From positions 20,108,821 through 20,172,820 of the forward strand of contig NC_092578.1 of the NCBI RefSeq assembly GCF_037975245.1: 64,000 nucleotides of DNA, given 5' to 3'. The DNA comes from Apostichopus japonicus (Eukaryota; Echinodermata; Holothuroidea; Aspidochirotida; Stichopodidae). Each line of letters starts with the position of its first letter. Position 1 is the first letter of the stretch. This document shows positions 1-13,900 of the stretch, one piece after another. The notes beneath the pieces are model-generated. The model did not search any database. It was not told where the DNA came from and was given only the letters and a program-made list of their open reading frames with translations. Position numbers and translations under genes: made by a program.

Positions 1-320
1 CTGGAATGTAATGTGACAATACTGCCTTAGATCACAACATAAAATTAACTGCCTTGCCTAGTTTCCTATCCAAACATAATATGTTACATTATACTAAGTT
101 AAATAATATTACATAATGAAGTTACATAATACTAAGTTAAATAATGTTACATAATGATGTTATATACTAAGTTAATCTGTGATTTTCAATTACAGCTCAG
201 CATTGGGAAAATAAGCAGCTCCTTTTTCAGCTAAGTAATAATTCATTCATGATGCATCATACACCTTTAAAGAAAACTACTTTTAATACAAACCTTACAT
301 AACCATGTTCCACTTCCTAC

Positions 321-1076
321 CAGATTCACTCAGTTATCACTTGTGTAATGTTCCATACACAAAATGTGCAGTACAGATTCACTCAGTTATAACTTGTGTA
401 ATGTTCCATACACAAAATGTGCAGTACAGATTCACTCAGTTATAACTTGTGTAATGTTCCATACACAAAATATGCCGTACAGATTCACTCAGTTATCACT
501 TGTGGAAAGTTTCATACACAAAATGTGCAGTACAGATTCACTCAGTTATAACAGTAATGTTTCATACACAAAACGGGCAGTAGAGATTCACTCAGTTATC
601 ACTTGTGTAACGTTTCATACACAAAATATGCCGTACAGATTCACTCAGTTATAACTTGTGTAATGTTCAAATCACAAAATGTGCAGTACAGATTCACTCA
701 GTTATAACTTGTGTTATGTTCTATACACAAAATGTGCAGTACAGATTCACTCAGTTATAACTTGTGTAATGTTCAAATCACAAAATGTGCAGTACAGATT
801 CACTCAGTTATAACTTGTGTTATGTTCTATACACAAAATGTGCAGTACAGATTCACTCAGTTATCACTTGGGTAACGTTTCATACACAAAATATGCCGTA
901 CAGATTCACTCAGTTATAACTTGTGTGATGTACCAATCACAAAATGTGCAGTACAGTTTCACTCAGTTATAACTTGTGTAATATTTCATACACAAAATGT
1001 GCAGTAGAGATTCACTCAGTTATCACTTGTGGAAAGTTTCATACACAAAATATGCCGTACAGATTCACTTAATTAT
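321..1076. repeat. 53-bp minisatellite, about 14 copies
   Basis: Unit begins CAGATTCACTCAGTTATAAC and includes TTGTGTAATGTTCCATACAC. Copies diverge (ACAGTAATG, GTTCAAATC variants). It lies 3' of TEX10. The small ORF inside is an array artefact. Confidence 0.95.
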
Positions 1077-1190
1077 AACTTATACATAGACTGGAGTATG
1101 TCTATCCCTGGTAAAGGTAGTAATGAACAACATTAGCAACTTTGTTCATTGATAACCAAATCAACTGATCCTGAGAGAATGTTTCACAAT

Positions 1191-1323
1191 GGCTATCTGT
1201 AGGTATGAGATGCAATTCTCCAGGTAACATGGGCTATCTGTAGTTATGACATGCAATTCTCCAGGTAACATGGGCAATCTGTAGGTATGAGATGCAATTC
1301 TCCAGGTAACATGGGCTATCTGT
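1191..1323. repeat. 41-bp tandem repeat, 3.2 copies
   Basis: Unit begins GGCTATCTGTAGGTATGAGA, spaced at 1191, 1232, 1273 and 1314. Confidence 0.9.
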
Positions 1324-1652
1324 GTGAAGTAGATCCCAGAAAAAGATCAGACTGATACCTCAACTCTGCCAGCCATCGTGTTTCATCAAAATGTTTTGTA
1401 GCAATCTACAAGAAAGAGAAGATATAATTCAAATATTTCTATATTCAGGGGCAGATCTAGGGTTTTAAAAAAAAGAGGGTGTCCAATGAGTACCGAACTG
1501 AAGGCATGAATGAGACAAGAAGTGCCGAATGGGGGAGGGTTAATGAAGATGTGTCACACTCCCTTTACAGAAATGTTTGAACAATTAATGGTCCTCAGAT
1601 TCAATCTTTTGAAATATTTTGCAACATTTGGAGTTAAGTTATGTTCAATAAG

Positions 1653-1658
1653 TTTATT
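1653..1658 (-). terminator. candidate TEX10 poly(A) signal
   Basis: AATAAA on the minus strand about 160 bases past the proposed TEX10 stop codon. The hexamer alone is common in AT-rich DNA. Confidence 0.4.
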
Positions 1659-1816
1659 TTTCAAGGTTAGTGTGTCTGATACTTACATTTTTAATGATGG
1701 CGGATCAAGCTATCAATTAAATTATTCAAAAAAAGGAAATTTACCCTTTCCCCTTTTAATATTTTTTTTTATATCTTTCAACAAGATCATAATAGTACAT
1801 AGCCATAAGCAGCTAC

Positions 1817-1987
1817 TTAGTATGCAGATCCTTGAAGAGAATAGGCAGACAGGGCTAACACAGTAACTACTGACATGCTGGCTACACACATGTCAAGGTA
1901 GTTCCTAATGCTTTCTCTGTTACTGCTGGAAGGGCACTGTGATCTACCGACAGTAAAAATAGAACCTGTTGCCTGGCCATTATGCTC
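1817..1987 (-). CDS. TEX10: TEX10 probable last exon
   Basis: Inferred. A phase-0 acceptor (CATGCTCCAG) at 1988 opens 56 codons ending with stop TAA at 1817. The segment SNRESIRNYLDMCVAS resembles the family's C-terminal SVQEQWLTDLHYCFN region, and the total of 928 residues fits. A polyadenylation signal (AATAAA on the minus strand, 1653-1658) follows the stop by about 160 bases. The true acceptor could be a neighbouring AG, or the last exon could differ. Confidence 0.5.
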   Translation of the reverse strand, partial: EHNGQATGSIFTVGRSQCPSSSNRESIRNYLDMCVASMSVVTVLALSAYSLQGSAY

Positions 1988-4900
1988 CTGGAGCATGGTG
2001 GGACCAAATATTGAGCACTTTAACATTTCAAATGTGTGTATTTCTCTAAACACAAAACCAAACCTAAAATAATAACACCACCAGAACCGCTGATATGTTT
2101 CCTTCAATTAACTTATTGACTTATGCTGGTTGAAATACATCAATTATGAACCCTAGAAACAACAGTTGCAAAACTGGATAGGCTTTTGAATTTACGGATC
2201 CTACTTGTGCACCTGGCGAAGTGTAATGGTGTGCTTTACATACAATACTGACCACTTGAACAATGTCACCTGTGGGACTTCCCTTCCTTTTTAAGACAGT
2301 GTTTTAGAAATAAATTTTAAGAAAAAGGTTCTCCCTTCCTCGTTAGGCTATGGATAGGGGAAGGAGAAAATTCTGTCATCCCCATATGAAATGGCCTAAG
2401 ACGATGTTATTTAGCAAATTCAAACTACAAATGTATTCATAATGAAGGGATACGTAAGGAAATGTTAGGAAATGGTAAATGCAGTCCTAACAGCATGTTT
2501 CTGCATATATACATTCGAACCACCTCAATCACAAACGGTCGAGGGTACTGGTGTAGGAGGCTTTATCGGGCAAGGGCATTGGTGTAGGGAGCTTTCAATG
2601 GACAAGGGCTTTGGTGTAGGAAGCTTTCAATGGACAAGGGCTTTGGTGTAGGAAGCTTTCAAAAAGGTGTGGGCAAAACACTGTAATGCTGGAACTGGGC
2701 ACTTCCTAAACTAATGGTAGTTGTAATTCCAAAGGGGCAATTTTGATGGCAAATTCTGAGTAAGAGCTTTCTAAGACAATCTTTTTGGGGAATAACCCAG
2801 ACTGAACTCGGTGTGATCTTGTTTGCCTTCCGTCACCCCTGGTTTGTAAATGGTTTAACACATGGATATTTGAGGGGATTAATTGTAAATGGTTTAACAC
2901 ATGGATATTTGAGGGGATTAATTGTAAATGGTTTAACACATGGATATTTGAGGGGATTAATTGTAAATGGTTTAACACATGGATATTTGAGGGGATTAAT
3001 TGTAAATGGTTTAACACATGGATATTTGAGGGGATTAATTGTAAATGGTTTAACACATGGATATTTGAGGGGATTAATTGTAAATGGTTTAACACATGGA
3101 TATTTGAGGGGATTAATTGTAAATGGTTTAACACATGGATATTTGAGGGGATTAATTGTAAATGGTTTAACACATGGATATTTGAGGGGATTAATTGTAA
3201 ATGGTTTAACACATGGATATTTGAGGGGATTAATTGTAAATGGTTTAACACATGGATATTTGAGGGGATTAATTGTAAATGGTTTAACACATGGATATTT
3301 GAGGGGATTAATTGTAAATGGTTTAACACATGGATATTTGAGGGGATTAATTGTAAATGGTTTAACACATGGATATTTGAGGGGATTAATTGTAAATGGT
3401 TTAACACATGGATATTTGAGGGGATTAATTGTAAATGGTTTAACACATGGATATTTGAGGGGATTAATTGTAAATGGTTTAACACATGGATATTTGAGGG
3501 GATTAATTGTAAATGGTTTAACACATGGATATTTGAGGGGATTAAATCTTTTGTCAGTCAGTCATTTCATTATTATTCGCTTTCATCATAAGAAATGTTA
3601 ACATACAACTGCTGAAGGCAAGATAAACTCGCAATGGGTAAAAATAATATATAAATATTGACATACTTGATATAACCGATGAATGTTTAATATATCTACC
3701 AGACTACCACCCAACTTCAGAAATAACCTCTGATGACTGTTGGTGCATATTCCTACAACCATTAGCAATTTAGGGTCTAAGTTAGCAGGTCTAAGTTAGC
3801 AGTTTAGGGTCTAAGTAAGCAGTTCTAAGTAAGCAGTTCTAAGTTAGCAGTTCTAAGTTAGCAGGTCTAAGTCAGCAGTTTAGGATCTAAGTAAGCAGTC
3901 CTAGGTTAGCAGTTCTAAGTTAGCAGATCTAAGTTAGCAGTTTAGGGTGTAAGTGTTTCACTCCTGAAGACATAGAGTATCTGGAGTATCTTTCATTACA
4001 TTTTAAAGGGTTAAACTTCTAACTGGAAGGGGGTAATTGTTGCTCAATAAACAGGTTTTCAACGCACTATGCTTCTTAACTGATAATGTTCCATAAAGTG
4101 TAAAATGAAATAATAATTTTTTGTGCAATGTGAAAATATTACCTGAATTGCTTGCATAAAATCTGCTAATTTTGTTACATTCTTGATCAAGACTTGCTTC
4201 AGGTCTTCTGTCTGAAGAAGACGAATCACTATAACTGCAATTAACCTCAGCTGTTCTTTGTTTTCATAATCTGTAAGAAAACAAAAGACGTAAAACAAAG
4301 AGAAAGTATAATATGGTGAAAACATCTTGCTAGTATTCTACTGGCTTCAGTGTTAACCTTTCATACATAACAAGTGAGTATGGTTTTTAGGATTATATGG
4401 TCTTATCAATGTAGTGTTGGTTTCATTTTGGACATAAAAGACTTTGTCACAGTTTCAAACTATCGTAGAATCTACTATAACGAGGAACCAATATTCCAGA
4501 TAACACAACGATACATGTAACATCTTGGAATTAAATTACTTGACAGACTATAAGATGCTGTGAGTATTAACATACTACTGCATATTCATCACTTACTCTC
4601 TACAACAGTCCTAAAGTGACTGAAAATATCTGGTAAAAGGTGATTCCACCTAATCAGGACATCCATTGCTAACTTCCAAAGCACTTCTTCCCAACTATCC
4701 TCCATGAAGTCAGCACTGTAATCTCTTACTGTCCTGCATAAGACTGACACCATCAGCTGTATAAACTGGCTCACAAAGTCATCTCGCACATAGTACGATG
4801 GCAAGTATTCACATGTCATGAAAATAATACCATAGGCAGATGAAAAGGGAATGGTGGTGAACTGAGCCTGTGAAGAAGATTGATAGTTTGTGAGAAAGTC

Positions 4901-7900
4901 AAGGTTGTTGCCTCTTGTTGAACATATGCATTTGAAGACAATTATCGACTGTAGGACCTGGAAAGCATGCATGTACAAAATAGATTCATGTAGGACCTGG
5001 ACATGCACGCATGTACATTTGAAGACAATTAGCGACTGGGTACCTTGCTAATAGATTCATGTAGGACCTGGACATGCACGCATGTACATTTGAAGACAAT
5101 TAGCGACTGGGTACCTTGCTAATAGATTCATGTAGAACCTGGACATGCATGCATGTACATTTGAAGACAATTAGCGACTGGGTACCTTGCTAATAGATTC
5201 ATGTAGGACCTGGACATGCATGCATGTACATTTGAAGACAATTAGCGACTGGATACCTTGCTGATAGATTCATGTAGGACCTGGACATGCACGCATGTAC
5301 ATTTGAAGACAATTAGCAACTGGGTACCTTGCTAATAGATTCATGTAGGACCCGGACATGCACGCATGTACATTTGAAGACAATTAGCGACTGGGTACCT
5401 TGCTGATAGATTCATGTAGGACCTGGACATGCACGCATGTACATTTGAAGACAATTAGCGACTGGGTACCTTGCTAATAGATTCATGTAGGACCTGGACA
5501 TGCACGCATGTACATTTGAAGACAACTAGCGACTGGGTACCTTGCTAATAGATTCATGTAGAACCTGGACATGCATGCATGTACATTTGAAGACAATTAG
5601 CGACTGGGTACCTTGCTAATAGATTCATGTAGGACCTGGACATGCACGCATGTACATTTGAAGACAATTAGCGACTGGGTACCTTGCTGATAGATTCATG
5701 TAGGACATGGACATGCATGCATGTACATTTGAAGACAACTAGCGACTGGGTACTTTGCTAATAGATTCATGTAGAACCTGGACATGCACGCATGTACATT
5801 TGAAGACAATTAGCGACTGGGTACCTTGCTAATAGATTCATGTAGAACCTGGACATGCACGCATGTACATTTGAAGACAACTAGCGACTGGGTACCTTGC
5901 TAATAGATTCATGTAGAACCTGGAAAGCATGCATGTACATTTGAAGACAATTAGCGACTGGGTACCTTGCTAATAGATTCATGTAGGACCTGGACATGCA
6001 TGCATGTACATTTGAAGACAATTAGCGACTGGGTACCTTGCTAATAAGTTCATCAGGGATGTAAGTGCAGCCAAAAAAAAAAACCGGAAATCTATTCGGA
6101 GACCCCGGGTGAATGCCGTCCTAACACATCCTACTCCTAGCTCTGACTACTTACACACTATCGTTATGTTAGGCTAGCTCTGAAGTATTAGCGCTAACAC
6201 ATGTTACCCCTAGTTCTTACTACTTACACACTATCGTTATGTTAGGCTAGCTCAAAGTTACGAATACGTCGCAGCGAACTACGGAATAAAAAACAGTCTC
6301 ACATTCGAATGCGATCACAAATATCGACTTTCATATGCGTATCCCGTAGATTGCCGCCGCTCACAAATATCACAAGCGTTAATTCCGAAAGTTATGTCGA
6401 GCACCAGCAGTTACGAAGATATTAATTAGCAGTCCAATCAACGTGAATTAGGCAAGGTTTTTCAACGACAGAAATGAGCTATGGCGATTTGAAGTTCGCA
6501 CGTACGCAACGATATTCACATGGCACAATGTTGTACAGTGCAATGCGATGATGAGAAACAGGAATGGTATTTTGATTGATCGATGAGTGAAAGTTGAAGT
6601 TAGCTTGCTGCAACGGGCCAGGCATTTTTGCCGCGTTGTGTCTTTGATATTCGAACAATTTTGTGGAACTTTATTGGAATTAAAAAAAAACGGATTTCCG
6701 TAAAAATACGGAAGACTTACATCCCTGAAAAAAAAAACCGGATTTCCGTAAAAATACGGAAGACTTACATCCCTGGTTCATGTAGGACCTGGAAAGCATG
6801 CATGTACATTTGAAGACAACTAGCGACTGGGTACCTTGCTAATAGATTCATGTAGGACCTGGACATGCATGCATGTACATTTGAAGACAATTAGCGACTG
6901 GGTACCTTGCTAATAGATTCATGTAGGACCTGGACATGCACGCATGTACATTTGAAGACAACTAGCGACTGGGTACCTTGCTAATAGATTCATGTAGGAC
7001 CTGGACATGCATGCATGTACATTTGAAGACAATTAGCGACTGAGTACCTTGCTAATAGATTCATGCAGAACCTGGACATGCATGCATGTACATTTGAAGA
7101 CAATTAGCAACTGGGTACCTTGCTAATAGATTCATGTAGAACCTGGAAAGCATGCATGTACATTTGAAGACAATTAGCGACTGGGTACCTTGCTAATAGA
7201 TTCATGTAGGACCTGGACATGCATGCATGTACATTTGAAGACAACTAGTGACTGGGTACCTTGCTAATAGATTCATGTAGGACCTTGAAAGCATGCATGT
7301 ACATTTGAAGACAACTAGCGACTGGGTACCTTGCTAATAGATTCATGTAGGACCTTGAAAGCATGCATGTACATTTGAAGACAATTAGCGACTGGGTACC
7401 TTGCTGATAGATTCATGTAGGACCTGGACATGCACGCATGTACATTTGAAGACAATTAGCGACTGGGTACCTTGCTAATAGATTCATGTAGGACCTTGAA
7501 AGCATGCATGTACATTTGAAGACAATTAGCGACTGGGTACCTTGCTGATAGATTCATGTAGGACCTGGACATGCACGCATGTACATTTGAAGACAATTAG
7601 CGACTGGGTACCTTGCTAATAGATTCATGTAGAACCTGGACATGCATGCATGTACATTTGAAGACAATTAGCGACTGGGTACCTTGCTGATAGATTCATG
7701 TAGAACCTGGACATGCACGCATGTACATTTGAAGACAACTAGCGACTGGGTACCTTGCTAATAGATTCATGTAGAACCTTGAAAGCATGCATGTACATTT
7801 GAAGACAACTAGCGACTGGGTACCTTGCTAATAGATTCATGTAGGACCTGGACATGCATGCATGTACATTTGAAGACAATTAGCGACTGGGTACCTTGCT

Positions 7901-10900
7901 GATAGATTCATGTAGGACCTGGACATGCACGCATGTACATTTGAAGACAATTAGCAACTGGGTACCTTGCTAATAGATTCATGTAGAACCTGGACATGCA
8001 CGCATGTACATTTGAAGACAATTAGCGACTGGGTACCTTGCTGATAGATTCATGTAGAACCTGGACATGCACGCATGTACATTTGAAGACAATTAGCGAC
8101 TGGGTACCTTGCTAATAGATTCATGCAGAACCTGGACATGCATGCATGTACATTTGAAGACAATTAGCAACTGGGTACCTTGCTAATAGATTCATGTAGA
8201 ACCTGGAAAGCATGCATGTACATTTGAAGACAATTAGCGACTGGGTACCTTGCTAATAGATTCATGTAGGACCTGGACATGCATGCATGTACATTTGAAG
8301 ACAACTAGTGACTGGGTACCTTGCTAATAGATTCATGTAGGACCTTGAAAGCATGCATGTACATTTGAAGACAACTAGCGACTGGGTACCTTGCTAATAG
8401 ATTCATGTAGGACCTTGAAAGCATGCATGTACATTTGAAGACAATTAGCGACTGGGTACCTTGCTGATAGATTCATGTAGGACCTGGACATGCACGCATG
8501 TACATTTGAAGACAATTAGCGACTGGGTACCTTGCTAATAGATTCATGTAGGACCTTGAAAGCATGCATGTACATTTGAAGACAATTAGCGACTGGGTAC
8601 CTTGCTGATAGATTCATGTAGGACCTGGACATGCACGCATGTACATTTGAAGACAATTAGCGACTGGGTACCTTGCTAATAGATTCATGTAGAACCTGGA
8701 CATGCATGCATGTACATTTGAAGACAATTAGCGACTGGGTACCTTGCTGATAGATTCATGTAGAACCTGGACATGCACGCATGTACATTTGAAGACAACT
8801 AGCGACTGGGTACCTTGCTAATAGATTCATGTAGAACCTTGAAAGCATGCATGTACATTTGAAGACAACTAGCGACTGGGTACCTTGCTAATAGATTCAT
8901 GTAGGACCTGGACATGCATGCATGTACATTTGAAGACAATTAGCGACTGGGTACCTTGCTGATAGATTCATGTAGGACCTGGACATGCATGCATGTACAT
9001 TTGAAGACAATTAGCAACTGGGTACCTTGCTAATAGATTCATGTAGAACCTGGACATGCACGCATGTACATTTGAAGACAATTAGCGACTGGGTACCTTG
9101 CTGATAGATTCATGTAGAACCTGGACATGCACGCATGTACATTTGAAGACAATTAGCGACTGGGTACCTTGCTAATAGATTCATGTAGGACCTGGACATG
9201 CACGCATGTACATTTGAAGACAACTAGCGACTGGGTACCTTGCTAATAGATTCATGTAGAACCTGGAAAGCATGCATGTACATTTGAAGACAATTAGCAA
9301 CTGGGTACCTTGCTAATAGATTCATGTAGAACCTGGACATGCACGCATGTACATTTGAAGACAATTAGCGACTGGGTACCTTGCTAATAGATTCATGTAG
9401 AACCTGGACATGCACGCATGTACATTTGAAGACAATTAGCGACTGGGTACCTTGTTGATAGATTCATGTAGGACCTGGACATGCACGCATGTACATTTGA
9501 AGACAATTAGCGACTGGGTACCTTGCTAATAGATTCATGTAGAACCTGGACATGCACGCATGTACATTTGAAGACAATTAGCGACTGGGTACCTTGCTGA
9601 TAGATTCATGTAGGACCTGGACATGCACGCATGTACATTTGAAGACAATTAGCGACTGGGTACCTTGCTAATAGATTCATGTAGAACCTGGACATGCACG
9701 CATGTACATTTGAAGACAATTAGCGACTGGGTACCTTGCTGATAGATTCATGTAGGACCTGGACATGCACGCATGTACATTTGAAGACAATTAGCGACTG
9801 GGTACCTTACTAATAGATTCATGTAGGACCTGGACATGCATGCATGTACATTTGAAGACAATTAGCGACTGGATACCTTGCTGATAGATTCATGTAGGAC
9901 CTGGACATGCACGCATGTACATTTGAAGACAATTAGCAACTGGGTACCTTGCTAATAGATTCATGTAGGACCCGGACATGCACGCATGTACATTTGAAGA
10001 CAATTAGCGACTGGGTACCTTGCTGATAGATTCATGTAGGACCTGGACATGCACGCATGTACATTTGAAGACAATTAGCGACTGGGTACCTTGTTGATAG
10101 ATTCATGTAGGACCTGGACATGCACGCATGTACATTTGAAGACAATTAGCGACTGGGTACCTTGCTAATAGATTCATGTAGGACCTGGAAAGCATGCATG
10201 TACATTTGAAGACAATTAGCGACTGGGTACCTTGCTAATAGATTCATGTAGAACCTGGACATGCAGGCATGTACATTTGAAGACAACTAGCGACTGGGTA
10301 CCTTGCTAATAGATTCATGTAGGACCTGGACATGCATGCATGTACATTTGAAGACAACTAGCGACTGGGTACCTTGCTGATAGATTCATGTAGGACCTGG
10401 ACATGCACGCATGTACATTTGAAGACAACTAGCGACTGGGTACCTTGCTAATAGATTCATGTAGAACCTGGACATGCATGCATGTACATTTGAAGACAAC
10501 TAGCGACTGGGTACCTTGCTAATAGATTCATGTAGGACCTGGACATGCATGCATGTACATTTGAAGACAACTAGCGACTGGGTACCTTGCTAATAGATTC
10601 ATGTAGAACCTGGACATGCATGCATGTACATTTGAAGACAACTAGCGACTGGGCACCTTGCTGATAGATTCATGTAGGACCTGGACATGCACGCATGTAC
10701 CATTGTCTGCTTATTGATCTGCTTGTTGGTAGGTACTTTGCAGAACCATATGTAGAATAACTGTACACACATGCATGCAGGAGTATATACATGTTACAAT
10801 ATAAATTAAAAGCAACCAGAGGTTCCATTTATGTAATTAATGCAGATGATTTGTGGGTTTTACCAAAACAACAACATTTTCAAATATATGTGTGCAGGAA

Positions 10901-13900
10901 TGCATGTTTTCAAACAGTCTATTTTATTTCATGCAAGATTATGGAATGCAAAACATGATGCTGTTTCTCTTGACACAGAGGTTAGTACCCAATGACAATT
11001 ACTCCTTCCAAATCTTGCACATACAGTATGAATGAGGATATATATTGATCTTGTACAGTATGAATGAGGATATATTGATCTTGTACAGTATGAATGAGGA
11101 TATATTGATCTTGTACAGTATGAATGAGGATATATTGATCTTGTACAGTATAAATGAGGATATATTGATCTTGTACAGTATGAATGAGGATATATTGATC
11201 TTGTACAGTATGAATGAGGATAAATCGATCTTGTACAGTATGAATGAGGATATATTGATTTTGTACAGTATGAATGAGGATATACTGATCTTGTACAGTA
11301 TAAATGAGGATATATTGATCTTGTACAGTATGAATGAGGATATATTGATCTTGTACAGTATGAATGAGGATATATTGATCTTGTACAGTATGAATGAGGA
11401 TATAATGATCTTGTTCAGTATGAATGAGGACATAATGATCTTGTTCAGTATGAATGAGGATATATTGATCTTGTACAGTATAAATGAGGATATATTGATC
11501 TTGTACAGTATGAATGAGGATATATTGATCTTGTACAGTATGAATGAGGATATACAGATCTTGTACAGTATGAATTAGGAGATATTGATCTTGTACAGTA
11601 TGAATGAGTACATATTGATCTTGTACAGTATGAATTAGGACATATTGATCTTGTACAGTATGAATGAGGATAAATCGATCTTGTACAGTATGAATGAGGA
11701 TATATTGATCTTGTACAGTATGAATGAGGATATATTGATCTTGTACAGTATAAATGAGGATATATTGATCTTGTACAGTATGAATGAGGATATATTGATC
11801 TTGTACAGTATGAATGAGGATATATTGATCTTGTACAGTATGAATGAGGATATAATGATCTTGTTCAGTATGAATGAGGACATAATGATCTTGTTCAGTA
11901 TGAATGAGGATATAATGATCTTGTACAGTATGAATGAGGATATACAGATCTTGTACAGTATGAATTAGGAGATATTGATCTTGTACAGTATGAATGAGTA
12001 CATATTGATCTTGTACAGTATGAATTAGGACATATTGATCTTGTACAGTATGAATGAGGATAAATCGATCTTGTACAGTATGAATGAGGATATATTGATC
12101 TTGTACAGTATGAATGAGGATATATTGATCTTGTACAGTATAAATGAGGATATATTGATCTTGTACAGTATGAATGAGGATATATTGATCTTGTACAGTA
12201 TGAATGAGGATATATTGATCTTGTACAGTATAAATGAGGATATATTGATCTTGTACAGTATGAATGAGGATATATTGATCTTGTACAGTATGAATGAGGA
12301 TATATTGATCTTGTACAGTATGAATGAGGATATATTGATCTTGTACAGTATAAATGAGGATATATTGATGTTGTACAGTATAAATGAGGATATATTGATC
12401 TTGTTATAATGTCAGGATAGCATATATACTAATTTTAATATGGTGTGACTTTAAGATGTTACATACTGTTCATTATGTTCATAGAGTGGATTACTATCTA
12501 TTAATCTTACCAGCAGTTTAGCTGTTACTTGCTGAAAAACTTTCCAAGTTGTGTCTTCTGATATTAGTCGCAATGACTGACAAACAACCTGTGGAGTAAT
12601 GAAGAAATGGATTTGAATTTGTAACAAGTATGCTAGACTCATGATGGTTCCATCCCTGAAAACTTCATAAAACATCATTTAAAGGAAAACAAAACGACAA
12701 AATCCACCACAAACAAATTCCTGTCATACTGCAAAGTCTCTGGTGATACAACACAATACATGAGCTTTAAACATACCAAGACATAATATCTCCACCATCA
12801 ATACCACGCTGTCAACACAAAGTCACTGGTAATACAACACAATACATGAGCTTGGAACATACCAAGACATAATATCTCCACCATCAATACCACACTGTAA
12901 ACACAAAGTCACTGGTAATACAACACAACACATGAGCTTTAAACATACCAAGACATAATATCTCCACCATCAATACCACACTGTAAACACAAAGTCACTG
13001 GTAATACAACACAATACATGAGCTTTAAACATACCAAGACATAATATCTCCACCATCAATACCACACTGTCAACACAAAGTCACTGGTAATACAACACAA
13101 TACATGAGCTTTAAACATACCAAGACATAATATCTCCACCATCAATACCACGCTGTCAACACAAAGTCACTGGTAATACAACACGATACATGAGCTTTAA
13201 ACATACCAAGACATAATATCTCCACCATCAATACCACACTGTCAACACAAAGTCACTGGTAATACAACACAATACATGAGCTCTAAACATACCAAGACAT
13301 AATATCTCCACCATCAATACCACGCTGTCAACACAAAGTCACTGGTAATACAACACAATACATGAGCTTTAAACATACCAAGACATAATATCTCCACCAT
13401 CAATACCACGCTGTCAACACAAAGTCACTGGTAATACAACACAATACATGAGCTTTAAACATACCCAGACATAATATCTCCACCATCAATACCACGCTGT
13501 CAACACAAAGTCACTGGTAATACAACACAATACATGAGCTTTAAACATACCCAGACATAATATCTCCACCATCAATACCACACTGTCAACACAAAGTCGC
13601 TGGTAATACAACACAATACATGAGCTTGGAACATACCCAGACATAATATCTCCACCATCAATACCACACTGTCAACACAAAGTCGCTGGTAATACAACAC
13701 AATACATGAGCTTGGAACATACCAAGACATAATATCTCCACCATCAATACCACGCTGTCAACACAAAGTCACTGGTAATACAACACAATACATGAGCTTT
13801 AAACATACCAAGACATAATATCTCCACCATCAATACCATGCTGTCAACACAAAGTCATTGGTAATACAACACAATACATGAGCTCTAAACATACCCAGAC

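Noticed and set aside
2706-3601. Long ORFs on both strands (262 and 272 codons)
   Set aside because: Both are produced by the 39-bp array, whose unit length is a multiple of three; no conserved domain.
4925-10700. CRISPR-like appearance of repeats
   Set aside because: Direct tandem units with no unique spacers, in a eukaryotic intron.
10999-12409. Repeat-protein-like ORFs (MNEDILILYS and SSFILYKINI repeats)
   Set aside because: Open on both strands because the unit is 30 bp; scattered stops in some units and no start or splice context. Lies within a TEX10 intron.
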